64,000 bases of DNA. It comes from Cryptomeria japonica (lineage: Eukaryota > Streptophyta > Pinopsida > Cupressales > Cupressaceae). The position numbers and the translations under genes were made by a program. How positions within the stretch are numbered: position 1 is the stretch's first letter; every line of letters begins with the position of its first letter. The notes under the pieces are model-generated. The model saw only the letters and a program-made list of their open reading frames with translations, was not told where the DNA came from and searched no databases. Below are positions 12,173-25,288 of this stretch, piece after piece. The stretch spans positions 332,801,427 through 332,865,426 of the forward strand of contig NC_081414.1 of NCBI RefSeq assembly GCF_030272615.1, given 5' to 3'.

Positions 12173-13130
12173 TGTTGGCAATTGACACTCATCTGGTGGT
12201 TTTCGATGGTTGATTATTGGTTTAGGGTTGTCATTGATAGAAACTCTTCATAGAGATTCGATTTGGTGGTCATAATTATTCTTATCTAGAAGTAGGTGTT
12301 AACCGGTATTTCAGGAAGAACAGAGCAGTTTTGGGTCCGAAAGCTTTTTGATGATTGCGGTGCATTGAATTGTGTTTTGGGTGATTGGGTTGACTTAGAA
12401 ATATCATTTTATTATTGTTTTGGTGATTTGCACTTATCTTTTTGGATCAAGTCTAGCCGACATGTTTCTACATGTTACACTAGCAGGCGGACATGATGTA
12501 TGACCTATTTTGTGCTTGCCGGTATATATGTTTGGTATGGATGTTCTTTTTGATGGATGGTGAAATTGTATATGTGTGAGAGGTGATCAATAATCCATTT
12601 AGGCACAATTTCATGTTCACATTCTTGATCCGGTAGCTGACTGAGACAGAGAACAGGGAAGAATAGAGCAGAATAGAGAAGGTGATCCTATCAGTGTATT
12701 CAGTACTCAACCAGAACTCATCCAAGCATTATAGATGCTATTTCAGAGTTCATTTATTGTAATTCATCACTATAACAAATTTTTAAGTCAATGAGACTTC
12801 CCTGAGGGTTGTAGCTTTCTGAGTTATTGTAATTGAGCAGTGAGCTCTAGGCAGTGTGCTTGAATGCCTATTCATTCCCATTTTGTAATATTGTTTTTCT
12901 ACTAGGCATAGTGGAATAATATTGTGGGTTCAAATCCCGCCGTGTTTTTTCCCATTTGGGTTTCCATGTAAAAATACTGGTGTTATGATCTTTTTGTTTT
13001 TTGTTTTATGCTTCTGCATTTTAGTTTCAAGTATTTGCTTCTAGTGGTTTAAAGTTAAGTTTGAAATTTTGATTACCAGTAGACCACTGATTCACCCCCC
13101 CCCTCTCAGTGATCCTTGATTCCAACAACA
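12173..13130 (+). repeat. 3' LTR of a pol-less copia-type element
   Basis: It starts TGTTGGCAATTGACACTC directly after the polypurine tract and ends TTGATTCCAACAACA. It carries the late-LTR block TTTTTCCCATTTGGGTTTCC at about 12948-12970 and a C-run followed by CTCTCAGTGATCC near 13095. No primer site follows, consistent with a 3' LTR. Confidence 0.7.
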
Positions 13131-13715
13131 TATACATATTAAATTTGTACATGAGTGTAACATGAGTGAAGTATGAGTGGAGAGAAGGTGATGAGAGACA
13201 ATGTGAGAAATTTGGTATTTGTGAGCGAACAAGAGAAGAAGAATTAATGCAACAATATTTTGAGTTTGAGTGGATTGGAGTAGGAAGATAGCGAGTGAGT
13301 TGTAGATTTTCTTAGTCAGATCTTTTGCAATCAGTCGATGTATTGTTTGAGCTTAACATGAAATGATCCCATGTATATGTAGATGCAGTTTACTCAGTTT
13401 TGGTAGTGAGCCTTTTGGCAGTAAGTCATTGTAATCTGGGTAGGCAATAAGCCCTTTTCTAGTGAGCCTTTTGTAATCCTATATTACTGGTTATATTATC
13501 TTGAGAGTTAACCCTCTTTGTGGTTTTTCCCATTTGTGTTTTCCACGTATAAAAATCTAGTCTCTTATGGTTGTGTATGTTTTGGATTTCATTTCAATTG
13601 CATATATCATTTCATGCTAAGGTTAATTGAGATCAAATTAAGTTTCAAATTTTTAGTGTGTTATGTTTGGGGAATATTGATTCACCCCCCTCTCAGTATT
13701 CTAGTTTGTTCAACA
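13131..13715 (+). repeat. second copia-type LTR, partial
   Basis: It directly abuts the preceding LTR. It contains the conserved late block (GTGGTTTTTCCCATTTGTG near 13520) and ends GATTCACCCCCCTCTCAGT through TTGTTCAACA at 13715. No primer site follows, so it is a 3' or solo LTR. The left end is unclear. Confidence 0.55.
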
Positions 13716-13739
13716 TAAGGCACCCATGATCAACATGGA

Positions 13740-15690
13740 TCTATCAAGGCCCTTATTTTATCTATTGATATGCAACTAGGAATTGTCTATCTCTCCTATC
13801 ATATGGCCATATTTAGGCTACTACTTGTCCTTCTAAAAGAAATCATCAAAAGACCTAATATTGATTGGCTATAGTCACATTTTGTTTGTTCACAATCCTA
13901 ACATTGAGTTCCTATTGTGCCAACTCTTCAAACTGATTCAATAAACTTTCCTCAAGCATGTCTACATTGTTGAACACTTTGTCTATAAAATCAAATAAGA
14001 GGAGTTTCCTAGCTTCATTTTCCCACTCTTTCTCAATCTTATCATCTCCATTGTCGTTTACAAATGCAGGTGGTTGCACACCTTGCAATTTGTTAAACCT
14101 TCCTAACCTTTTTTAAAAATGCACATGATACTTATGGTGTTCCCCTAACAACACTTCCACCTCACTCAACACAGTCTTAGTTTCATCAATCATGACTATC
14201 ACTTGTTATTTTTCCTTTGTCCAAATGTAATCATGATGTTGTTTAAGAAGTTGAAACACTTCTTGTTTCCTTTTCAACTTCTTTTGAACAATATTCAATC
14301 TAAACTCAACCCTCCTTTGTTTCTTCATCACACCCACAATGTTTTGATCTCTTTTCCACATAAATTATAGGTGAGGTAACAAGTGGTGAAGCTCATCTTT
14401 AATCAAATCTTAGGCCATTTTGAATATGCAAGCTTTTATCTCCTTGATGAGCTTTGCATTCTCTTCCTAAGACTTGATGAACCGCCTCTCTGCCTCAATT
14501 CTATTTTCCTTCTCAATGCCCATATTTATCCTTAGCTTTATTACTTCATGTTTTGTGGATAGGAGCTTGAGGCTTGTTTGTAAGGATGCATTCAACTTAT
14601 CTATCAATTGCTTGACCTTTTCCTCTAATTCATCATTTATTTTTTTCAACCGTAGCCTTAGTAAACAAGGCAATGTTGATGTTCAGATCAACTTCCTATT
14701 TTGCAGACACATCTTGTACCCTATAAACCATGTATTATCCTAAGATTTATTGTGGATCAACAATTGTAACCAACCTTTTCCCTGGGGGATAAAGAAACCA
14801 TGCCAATAATGTTTTATCATCAAGTCTGAAATAAAAAACGTAACACAATTTATCCACCCCTTCATCACTTAATCTAGCATCGACTTGGTCATATCTTCTT
14901 CGATTATCAAAAGCAATGCACAATGACATATCAAACCCTAGGAATAATAAGCACCATGCTTATTTGATCAGTTGTCTCCCCTTCTTAGGAGTCATATCTT
15001 TTAGCTTTTCTTTCATCTCCTCCATATGTTGCTTGATAATCTCATCTCTCTACTCTATGGGGGCATTATTCAATTTCTCAAGGAGTTTTTGTGCTTCAAT
15101 TTTATTAACAAACAATTTGAACTCCTTTGACCTAATGAAAGAATCACCAGAAATAAAATTTTATGAAGCCTTCCTCCTAACATGTTCAATTCAAGGGAAT
15201 CAACAATCTCAATAATGTCATCCTCTTGATGAGTAGATGGTTGGTATGGTTGCAAATCTTCTTATTGCAATACATCTCTTATTGATGGTTCTCTACACCT
15301 TCACCAACATCTTAAGACAACTCTACTCTAGTTGAATAAGCGAGAGACATTTGGGCCATAGGTATTGTAGCTTCAACCCTCCAATAGATGAGAAAATAGG
15401 TGAGAGTGGGGAGTCAATAAGTTGACCAAAAGTTATTACATGCTCATTTTGAATGAGAAATTCCATCCTCTTGAATTCATCCTCTTCATTGGAGAATGCA
15501 CCTCTATAAGAGGGATCAGTATGCATCTTGGCATTCTCTACCCTTTGAACCCTCCTATATGACAATATTCTTTGTCTTGCTTCCTCATAGCTGCAATAGT
15601 TTTTGACCAATTCTTCTTTGAGGAGGAACTAATGCAGGTAAACACCCAAGCCTACATATTTCCTTGCAAATTTGATATAGTCTTCTGGGT
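13740..15690 (-). pseudogene. unknown ORF of a minus-strand copia-type element, broken
   Basis: From about 15690 leftwards the minus strand shows a long coding-like region broken by about a dozen stops. The best pieces are 15323-15610 (95 codons, rich in Glu and Arg), 14747-14929 (60 codons, including LCYVFYFRLDDKTLLAWFLYP) and 14467-14673 (68 codons, coiled coil). It starts almost directly inside a minus-strand LTR (15722-16965), so gag and pol seem absent. I do not recognise the protein. By position and charged helical character it may be another version of the extra ORF of this element group, but no clear residue identity with element B was seen. Confidence 0.45.
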
Positions 15691-15721
15691 TAAAATTTCT
15701 TAGCTCTGACCTGTTGCTTCC

Positions 15722-16965
15722 TGTTAGCAACAGCCAAGACAGAAGATTGAGGGGGGGGGGGTGAATCAATCTTCACCGAAATAAAAAACTTAACCACACA
15801 ACACAAATCTGATAAACTGCAACAATAAGACAGATAAGAAAATTAACAACACAACACACAACACCAAGATTTTGACATGGAAAACCTGGTTAAGGGAAAA
15901 ACCACGATGAGAACCTACCCACAATAAGATGATACTCTGTAGTAGTATGTGAAAATATTACAATGGGAATGCACATGCATTCAGGTACACTACCTAGAGC
16001 TCATTGCTCAAATAATATTTTCCTGGAAGGCTACAAACCTTAGGGAAGTCTCACTGACTTACAATAAGATTCAGACTACAATTCAGAAGAAATGAACTGA
16101 AAGAATAGCATCTCCAAATGTCTGATTACAGTTCCGGTTAAGCACAGATGTCTGCCCTGCAACACCAATCTCACCACAAACTCAACACCAAAGGATAAAT
16201 TACTTGTTCACACACAAACCTTTCTCTGATAATGCAGAGACAACATTGACACCCAAACTACATGACTATATCACCTATATATACAATTCATCAACCTTGA
16301 TAACAAGGTCAGCTAAACCCTCAACCCTCAATTACAAAATTACGTCACACAATACAAAGATCGAACACCAGACCAATATAATGGTTTAAATAGCATAGCA
16401 TGATCGTAAATCAAATTCTCAAATGCAAAACTCCACTGGAAATCATGCCAAGATCAACCGCAACACGCTACACCACCAGAAATACTGCATAACACACAAA
16501 TCATCACCAGTTGATAGAAACCACCAAAAACTCGCACAATCATCAATGTGGATTGTCAAGACAAATAGGACATGATTAATAAACACCAACAAGCATGTTA
16601 GAATCATCCAAAACAACTGCACCAACACCACTTTTCAAATCTTCATCAGTCAATGTCTGAAAGCTCAAGAACACAACCAATCAACAACTGTCATGAAGAA
16701 AGATAACTTGCAAAGCACCAAATCATGATCCAACTGAAATGAATATACAAAAGACCATCCCAAGCAATATCCCAAAATCTCAGCACCAGATCTGATCACA
16801 CCGGAATATATCGGAGGATATATCAGATTCTACAAAATAGTGATCACAAACCAACACTACAAACTGGATCAGAAAATCTTCCCAATCTGCAATCACCTGA
16901 GCAAACCATAGGAATATGTTTAAATCAATGACAACAACATATCCTAGCATCAACAATGACCAACA
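15722..16965 (-). repeat. 5' LTR of a minus-strand copia-type element
   Basis: On the minus strand it runs from TGTTGGTCATTGTTGATGC (16965) to GCTGTTGCTAACA (15722), 1,244 bases. It contains the late-LTR block with GGTTTTTCCCTTAACC near 15885-15905 and a run of eleven or twelve C before CTCAATCTTC near 15745-15760. The expected primer site is degenerate (GGTCAGAGC at about 15700). A small inverted repeat sits at the LTR edge. Confidence 0.6.
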
Positions 16966-17849
16966 ATATCCAACACTTCCCAAATCAATATATTCTTTCA
17001 GCCCTAAAGAGCATGCCACTTTTTTATTCTTGGGCTTAGAGTTGGATTTGGCCAATGAACGAGATTAACCAAAATGATTAAACTACCCTATGCTTTAGGT
17101 TGTACTATGCCTTAGCAGGTGTAACATCAACATCATCTTTAAATATTCAAAACTTAGCAATGATTTGTTAAGAATATTATACCTCATACAATTTCAAGGG
17201 TTTGTTTGATGAAACCTTCATTTAATAGTCTTTTGTTCTCTATTGTACACCATTATGAGGTGGAATATAAAACTAAAAAGAAACAACTCTTTCACCTAAT
17301 CCTATAATAAGAAATAAAAAATATTTTAATTTAAATGATGGTTGGAAATGCATCAGACCAATGTCAATCTTTGGGTATAGAGTAAAAAATTAGAAACTAT
17401 GAGTGAACTCCTTTAGCAATTAACATCAAATCAATGGGTAATCTCTTGTGTTGATGTCCTCATCAACAAACTCTCTTGGGCAATCACAAGATTCTACTTC
17501 TTGATCCAATCCATTTAACTACTCAAAGCACATTTAACCTCTCCTTGAAAGGAGCAAAGAATAAAACAATACAATTACATGAAAAATGTAATGACAAACC
17601 CCAAACATACTTGATATTAGAATTCATGTGATCCTCAAGAATACATCCATAATCCCAATCCTATTTTAAGCACTTTCCCATTTTTCCTTCCCCGATACAA
17701 ATTTCTTGACCCCCTACTTACAGCCTTGATTTCCCTTTTACAAAAATAAAGGAGAAACAATAGCTTCAAGTTGTTCACATTAAATTACTAACTAAAAACT
17801 AATCAGTTACCCACAAAAACTGAAAGACACTTGCAACAAAAATTGATCT
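16966..17849. other. no recognisable gene
   Basis: AT-rich sequence between a minus-strand LTR and a PPR pseudogene. The minus-strand frame entering at 17055 begins with a Lys-rich stretch but runs into the LTR. I cannot support a gene. Confidence 0.4.
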
Positions 17850-19112
17850 TACAATAAAACCTTTGGTGTACACAATTTTTGTCTTTTAGTACATTGACCA
17901 TCTCGGTTAAGAAAACATAATCTAAACAATTTATTATGTTTATAAAAGAACTATGCCCAAACAATTGCCTCCTTGAAATCATCTCATCCCATTCCTCAAG
18001 ACGACATCTCTTCAAGTCACTCTGTCAAATATCTCAAATGCATTGCTTACATTATGATGTTATATACACATGTTTCCATATCTGTATACTGTTTACCATT
18101 ACCCTGTACCAGCAACATTTAGTGCACTTGCAATTACAATGTTCCCACCATTATGGATATAGTGCACATTATTATAACAAAAGCCTATTTTCAAATTATT
18201 TCATTTAGCATCACCATTAACTTCCACGGGAACATCATAGTAAAAACTATGAATTGCTTATGTTTGAAATTTGAGAAGCATTTCAAGAAATTTTCTCTAT
18301 GAACATATATTGTAATCATGGTATGTCTGAGACCATATTTCTCTGGGACACTTTACCTAACATTTAGCATGCAATGTCTATTATGCATTGATGGATGTAG
18401 ATACCTTGTTCCAAAAGCCCCCATTTTTCTAAGTAGCGAGAATCAAACTTTACACCTGTAGCTTGCATTAGCTTGAAAGTTTCTAAATTCATTTCAACCT
18501 TGAAATAACTTGGTGTATATAGTGCTATCATCTCCTCCACGAGATGACTTCTCATTGAGGCATTATGTCAAACAGTTTATGTGCAATGTCGATTATTCCA
18601 CATTTGTATATATTCATTTCGAAGGGACATTTCTTTAAGGAATTTTGTTACACAGTTTATACACAATGTTTGTGCATTCACATATTGCATGACTTTCCCA
18701 AGGCACCTCCAACAAACATATTAATTTAAGTCATTTTGTCGAATAGTTCTTGTGGATTCTCTATTTTAATATTTTGCAAGCGTATTGACAAGAGCCTTTC
18801 AACGTTTTCAATAAATCCATTTTGTGAAAACTTCACACCCATGAGACCACATCTCGTTGTGGTATTCTTACAAATAGTTCGCATGCATTAGCTTGTGCTT
18901 CCATGTCTCCAACCATAATAACTTCAACATGCTTTGTTGAACATCCATTTACACAAGACTCTCATTTTGGCATGCACAGAGAAGATGCTAGAAATGGTTG
19001 TGGAACTAGGCTTTACATTTGTTGATTGATTCATTGCTCTCCTACTAGCCAATTTCATAAAAATGACAATCTCCTCGTGGGATGGTAGGATGCTCATTGT
19101 CATCCTTCCCAC
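17850..19112 (-). pseudogene. pentatricopeptide repeat (PPR, PLS-type) protein pseudogene
   Basis: The minus strand shows several consecutive PPR-like motifs in shifting frames. VKPSSTTISSIFSV lies near 18990-19040, then ELFVRIPQRDVVSW near 18840-18885, LFDIMPQ-stop-EVISW near 18545-18580, FKLMQATGVKFDSRY near 18430-18490 with LLEQGIYIHQCIID after it, and FEIFDRVT-stop-RDVV near 17995-18040. The recurring R-(D/E/N)-V-(V/I)-S-W signature at motif ends marks PLS-class PPR proteins, which bind organellar RNA. Stops and frameshifts in every motif make it non-functional. No DYW or E domain was recognised at the C-terminal side. Confidence 0.75.
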
Positions 19113-19616
19113 CTTTCCCGATTTTTTTCATTTGCTCACTGTGGGTTAACGGGTAACATACCGCGTTACCGCTCACCTTGAGCCATGTTATCCTGATTCC
19201 CAAACCTTGTGCGAGGTAGCAGTAGATATGAATCTAAAAAATATATTTTGACTTATTCTTCTCCAATGTACCCCACATAAGGAATACCTTTGGAGATAGA
19301 GGAGATATATAATTTTTTTTGAGAAACTCCAATACCTTTACCAAGCAACACATGAAGGCCCACTATCTTATAGGTTTAGAATTAAATCTTTTATGCTTGA
19401 CCCATTTATAGGCTAACATATCAAAAATTGACTTTGATTGTCAAACTGGATGTCAAGTCCCCCTGTGGGCCCAACCTAATTTTTTTTAAACTAAAACAAT
19501 TTTCATCATAAATGACTTGGGAGTAGCTTTTGTATCCGTTTGGACCAAAAAAATGACGCAAGCTGCCATTGAAACTTACTTTCTAAGCTTTTTTCTCTAT
19601 GACCAAAATAATCTGA
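19113..19616. other. no recognisable gene
   Basis: It contains a more GC-rich patch (GGGTTAACGGGTAACATACC at 19142) and otherwise ordinary AT-rich DNA. It may be upstream sequence of the PPR pseudogene, but nothing shows this. Confidence 0.4.
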
Positions 19617-19621
19617 GTAGT

Positions 19622-21858
19622 TGTAATGCCCGCCAAAATACCCTAAAGAAACTAAACAATAATATACAAATGGAGATAATTTTTTTCTTAATTAACATCT
19701 AATAACAACTAATGCAACATATAACATCTCCATCTATTTACATTCATTAACCAATTAACCAATATGAACATACATCATTGCTCATTTCATCAAATAATGC
19801 AAGCGGAAATAACACAACATCAATAATCTTTCTCTAGGGTACTTTAACATCATTACTTAATTCGTTTCCACAATAACATACTACACACACGAGAGGTATA
19901 TTTCACCTTCATTAATGCATCATATTCTAATTCTTTAACCATGAGATATGCAACCTACAACATTACTCATTCCTCATTATATGCATAATTTCCTTTCTAC
20001 CAATGCATTTATGTGAAATTCCATTCTATTCCAGCTATAATCCACTTATTTTCATGATACATAAGATCACATCTCTACAATTCCAATTTCCAACTACAAT
20101 TCATCTTACAAATAGGAGTACATTAAATACATCATGAGCATAGCTCTTTCTACTACAAGAATCCATGTACTATATACAAGAATGTTATATTACATGCATT
20201 TTATCTTATCCATTACATAAATCTGCTACAAGGTACATCTATAGTACATCATTAAGAAGAATCCACATCCATGCAAGAAGAATCCAAGAGAACATCCCAA
20301 TGGCTAAAAACCACCAACCTCTTGACCATGTGGAACCAAAGGAACCACCCCTCATATTAGGAGATGACACAAGGTCCCAACACACACTCTAAACCTTAAG
20401 CTGGTACTCTAACCAAAGAGACTAACCACACAAGGACTCTCATGCAAGAACCCACACAATACAACAAGAATGAACTCCTAGAGGCGTAAGACTCATCAAG
20501 AAATAAATGCATCCAATAAGCATAATCATAAATCATAAGGGAAACACATGTAGGAGTGGAGTGTCATCACATGCCATCCTCATAACATAATAACATAATA
20601 ACAAAAGGCATTAGCCTAATGGACATGTGAAGCCATCTCAACCTATGAGAGACTAAGGGAGATTAGCTTACCATCTTCACGGCCTTCTCACGCTTATCCT
20701 AAAATATCCTCTCTAGGACTAAGTCATGAGGCACAAACCAATTTATCATCTTATCAATTACTTTAACTACCCAACCCATCAATTATTAGGTTATCACTTA
20801 TTTACAAATCACAGAAAACTCCAATGTGCCCTGGTGGTCTAGACTTCATGCATCCTTACAAGGAACCTCATGCAAGCCTACCTCTCATGACCCCGGTCAT
20901 CACAAGGAAGCCCACTCCTCCTAACATGGCCCAACAATAAATCACAAGAGGCTCTACCAACATAATTACATGAAAATAATACTCAATGTAGCCAACAACT
21001 TCCACACATACTCTTACAACATAAACAAGGCTACAACAACATCAAAATAGCAAAATGAGCCTCTTGGCTAGCAATACACAAGGACATATCAAGCCATCAA
21101 ATGCTGCCATCAAATAAAAGATAACATCACAACAAGACCTACTCACTTGCTGGTGCAAAACAACATAGCAATCATTTCAATCATCCATGGCCTATCCACA
21201 TGGAAAAGAGTCTAAAATATTCACAATACATAGAGAAAACAAATATACTCAAAACCATCAAAATGCATCAAAACTGATCAAACCCAAAATTGGGAAATAT
21301 TAATAGACCTCAAATTAAAGCCTCTAGTACAAAAATCAATTCAAGAAATTACCTCAAAAATGACCAAAACTGAGATAATACAAAACACAGACAGGTTAGC
21401 GCTTTTGTCCCGTAGGACAACGCTTCTGCCAAAAAGAACAATGCTAGACAACTCTTATGCTGCGTAGAGCAGCGCAAATGCAACACAGAACAATGCTTTT
21501 GCACATTAAGAAACAACACTTTTGCAAAAGACTTACGAAAAACTTAGAAAACTTTAGGGTAAAATAATAAAATCCAGACTTTACAAAAGGGCTTGAAGAA
21601 CATATGAAAAGAGATGTCCAGAAACAAGGAATACATAGGTATAAACACACCAAAATATCTCAGACTATAAACCAAGATTTAATCAAATATCTTCATGGCA
21701 AAAAACAAACAAAACCATTGCAAAACTCACAGAGAATCCAATGAAGACAATCCCAAACAATCACAACTGAAGGACTCACAAAAGGGAAAACCAGTCTACT
21801 CTCATCCAAACAAGGATTAATCAACCAAAGATCTTCACAACAATTTTCACAGAGCCGT

Positions 21859-21896
<38 letters not shown>

Positions 21897-23334
21897 AACA
21901 ACTATATAAAAACTCTCATAACATAAAGTTTCCCTCCCAAATATTAACCTTCAGCAATAAAACTATAGAGTAAAATAATATTTCAACCCAGACCCAAAAC
22001 AATGCAGACATATAGAAGCCATTTGAAGCCAAAATGCAAAGTGAAGAACTCCCACAAGCCAAACCAAATCCAATCCAAGCTCCAGCCAAAACCAAGAAAA
22101 AACTTGCTGGAGAAATTTCCAGAGAAGAGCCAACCAGCCCGAAAAACCTCACAGGAATGAAAATAAAAAGTAACAATAATCCAAAACCCTAGCCTCAATC
22201 TCAGACAATCAAAATATTCCATTTTGGAGTATTTTTTACCAACCCACCATATACACCCCACTTAGGAATAAAAGTCAAATTATTAAATAGATATAAGCTG
22301 TAAATAAATAATCCAAAAGGGGATTAAAATCAAATAAACCAAAAGCTAATAAAATAAATTAAAGAACCAAATAAATGTAAGATATCAAATAAATATCAAA
22401 CCATAGAAGGTCAAATAAATAATTAAATAATCAAATACCATTAAAGATTAAATCACAAATATTAAATAAATATTAAATAATCATAAAATCAATAAACGTT
22501 AATTATCAAATAAATATAAATACTAGATAATTAAATATTCAAAACTTATAAATTAAATACATTAAAATAAACATTACCAAATATAAAACTACACATCAAG
22601 AGCCACATAATTACTCTAGCATAAACAAGTAAATCAACTGACATAAACCAAACTCACAATACCAAGGAACCAAGCTTACTAACTGACATGGCGAATTATG
22701 CCAAGACGTTGAGTACTCATGGTGAACAACTTAGACCTAGAATATGTGAGGGGAACCCATGCCATCTCCGAACCACATAAGCCATTGGAACTAAAGACAC
22801 GCTTAGACCTGTGAAGCCAGGTGGAGTCGATGTCTGGTACCCACAAAATTCTGCAACCACAAAATGACAATACCACATATATATATACACATATAGAATA
22901 AGCAAGTGATAGAGAATCGCGACAACACATCCTGCTCGCGATGAGTGATGTGGAATCGTCTCTATCACGAAGACAGTAAAACAATAGTCAAACACATCTC
23001 ATAAACATCTCATCATATTTAATCATAAAGTAGGGTTAGCATAATCATAATCATCATCAAAACCATGATAAATCTAATCTATCAATAATCCATCACATAG
23101 TGAACATATTAAATCCATTGAGTACATATATCATCAAATTACATGGTATATCATGATAATACCAACATCCATATAGATAATCAAAATAGCATATGTCCAA
23201 TAGTGTCTAACATCAATCATAAGTCACTAAAACACATGAGTAATTATCATCTAGATCATCAAAATATAGTCTAGACAAGTCTATCAAGCATAATATAAAA
23301 GTAAAAATAAGTCAAATCAAGGGTGGACACTACA
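19622..23334 (-). repeat. 3' LTR of chromovirus
   Basis: The plus strand begins TGTAATGCCCGCC and ends GTGGACACTACA; the reverse complement starts TGTAGTGTCC and ends GGCGGGCATTACA. It holds an expanded TA microsatellite at about 21862-21892. It lacks the roughly 120-bp block that the 5' LTR carries at about 30898-31020. Long ORFs inside it (for example 21916-22261, minus) lie in non-coding LTR sequence. Confidence 0.93.
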
Positions 23335-23348
23335 TCCTCCCCCCCTTT
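23335..23348 (-). other. polypurine tract of chromovirus
   Basis: The minus strand reads AAAGGGGGGGAGGA, immediately before the 3' LTR start. It is the primer for plus-strand synthesis. Confidence 0.9.
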
Positions 23349-23362
23349 GCCTAGGCTTACTC

Positions 23363-23716
23363 CTAGAAACTTGAGAACAAATAGGGATATAGCTCTCTCA
23401 TCTGCACTGCATCCTCCCAAGTAGCTGAAGAATCATTAATCGGATCCCATTGGACCCTTACCTGCTCTACGCTCTGACCTCTGAGGGACATCTCTCTATG
23501 TTGAAGAATGCATGCGGGCTCCATAGAAAGTTGCCCATCCTTGACCTGTAAAGAATTCCAATCCAACACATGCGAAATATCAGGATGATATAACCTCAAA
23601 ACTGAAACATGAAAGACATCATGGATGTGGGACAAGCTAGGTGGCAAGGCAAGGTGATAAACCACAGGACCAATCCGCTCCAAAATCTTGAAAGGTCCAA
23701 CAAATTGAGGTGCCAA
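23363..23716 (-). pseudogene. integrase C-terminus with GPY/F motif and chromodomain-like tail
   Basis: A 117-codon minus-strand frame. The N-terminal part holds the GPY/F module ([19 protein letters not shown]) and [15 protein letters not shown], characteristic of chromovirus integrases. The C-terminal part has [17 protein letters not shown], a chromodomain-like end. Such chromodomains are thought to guide integration into chromatin bearing particular histone marks. The frame ends with a stop a few bases before the polypurine tract, so the natural C-terminus may be preserved even though the polyprotein is broken upstream. Confidence 0.88.
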
Positions 23717-23719
23717 CTA

Positions 23720-24640
23720 AGAGCCTTTTCTGTACCTCTTTCGTGCATGAAATCTCAGAAATACCCTATCACCAATAGAAAATTGCCTGTCCACTCGATG
23801 AGAATTTGCATATTTCTTTTGTCTATCCTAAGCAGCCAACAAATGCTCTCTAATGAGAGCCACCTGCTCCTTCATATCCTGCAACATCTCTGATCCAATA
23901 CACACTCTATCCTCTAAACAGTCCCAACTCAAGGGCGTGCGACATGGTTTACCATATAATGCCTGATAAGGAGACATACCAATAGAGCTATGGTAACCAT
24001 TATTGTAGGCAAACTCAACCAAATAGAGATAATACTCCCAACGCGGCTACTGATCCATCATGTACATGCTCAACATGTCCTCCAAAACTTGATTCACCCT
24101 CTCTGTCTGTCCATTTGTTTTGAGATGATAAGTTGAACTAAAGTTCAACTGCGTACCCAAATCATGCTAAAGAGTTGTCCAAAATTCTAATGTGAACACT
24201 GGATCACGATCTGATATGATTTGTTGAGGAATACCATGCAGCCTCACAACTCCCTCCAAGAAAACCCGAGCTACTATCGCTGATGTATACGAAGACCTAA
24301 TCGGAGAAAAGTGCACTACTTTGGTGAATCTGTCTACAGTGACCATAATAGCATCATGACAGCATGAATACATGGGCAATCCAACTATTAAATCCATAGA
24401 TATAATATCCCATTTCCATCCTTGAACCAAATATGACTGTAATAATCCTGCGAGATGTTGATGCTCTACCTTCACTCGTTGACACTCTAGGCAACATGCC
24501 ACAAAATCTGCAATATCTCTCCTCATACCAGACCAATGATATATCTATCTCAAATCCACATGCATCTTCTTGACACTTGGATGTGCCGAGTAAGGTGCAC
24601 GATGTGCCTCCGACATGATCAAATCTCAAAGGCTGTCTGA
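23720..24640 (-). pseudogene. integrase zinc-binding and catalytic core of chromovirus
   Basis: The minus strand gives a zinc-binding end (RRDIADFVACCLECQRVK at about 24475-24525), then the core with DLIVGLPMYSCCHDAIMVTV and DRFTKVVHFSP, and IISDRDPVF for the second catalytic Asp near 24200. The downstream core piece VEFAYNNGYHSSIGMSPYQA is at 23960-24022. At least two stops or frame breaks lie between 24022 and 24167. In a live element the enzyme inserts the cDNA into the genome. Confidence 0.85.
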
Positions 24641-24739
24641 TGGTGGAACATAAATACGTCCCAAATGCCTAAGAAATCCATCTGATTCCACTGAGTAACT
24701 TGCATATCTTCCCTCAAGAGCTCTACCTGTGGCAACCAC

Positions 24740-25288
24740 TGCAATAATCTCCTAATACCATACATCTAAAGGAAGGGCACTAAGAATACGTCTCCTCAAA
24801 TCCACACTAAGAGACATCGCTGAAATCTCATGCCTCCTATGACTCAATGGATCTGCTACTAAATTCTCCTTACCTTGAATATATCTCACCTCAAAGTCAT
24901 ACTCACATAAGAACTCCATCCAATGCCTTTTCCTAGCATTCAAATCGGTTGTGTGAAGATATACTGCAAACTGCTATGATCACTGTGCAACTCGAATCTA
25001 TGTCCAAGAAGGAAGTGCCTCCATCTAACCAAAGCATGAACCACTGCCACTAACTTAAGATCATGGGTGGGATAATAATTCTCATTATTCTTAAGTTTAC
25101 GTGACTCATATGCAATCAGACGACCATCCTAGATCAACACTGCTCCTAGACCCTCCAAACAAGCATCTGTGGACACCACAAAATTCCCCAAAGGATCTAG
25201 CACTACTAAAATAGGTGGTCAAATGCTCCTTAAGGATCTGAAATGCTATCTCACACTGCTCTATCCAAACAAACTTCTTCCCTTTTCT
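24740..25288 (-). pseudogene. RNase H domain of chromovirus
   Basis: It sits between RT and integrase. The end of the domain is clear: RKRHWMEFLCEYDFEVRYIQ followed by GKENLVADPLSHR at 24820-24940, where this family normally reads ADALSR. Upstream, several short frames in 24950-25280 carry further RNase H-like sequence with stops. It would degrade the RNA of the RNA-DNA hybrid. Confidence 0.75.

Noticed and set aside
15745-15762. G-run as a quadruplex or regulatory site
   Set aside because: It is the C-run that precedes the end of copia-type LTRs here (CACCCCCC..CTC), read on the other strand.
21916-22261. 86-92-codon hydrophobic minus-strand ORFs
   Set aside because: They lie in the non-coding LTR of the chromovirus; the same region in the other LTRs has different frames.
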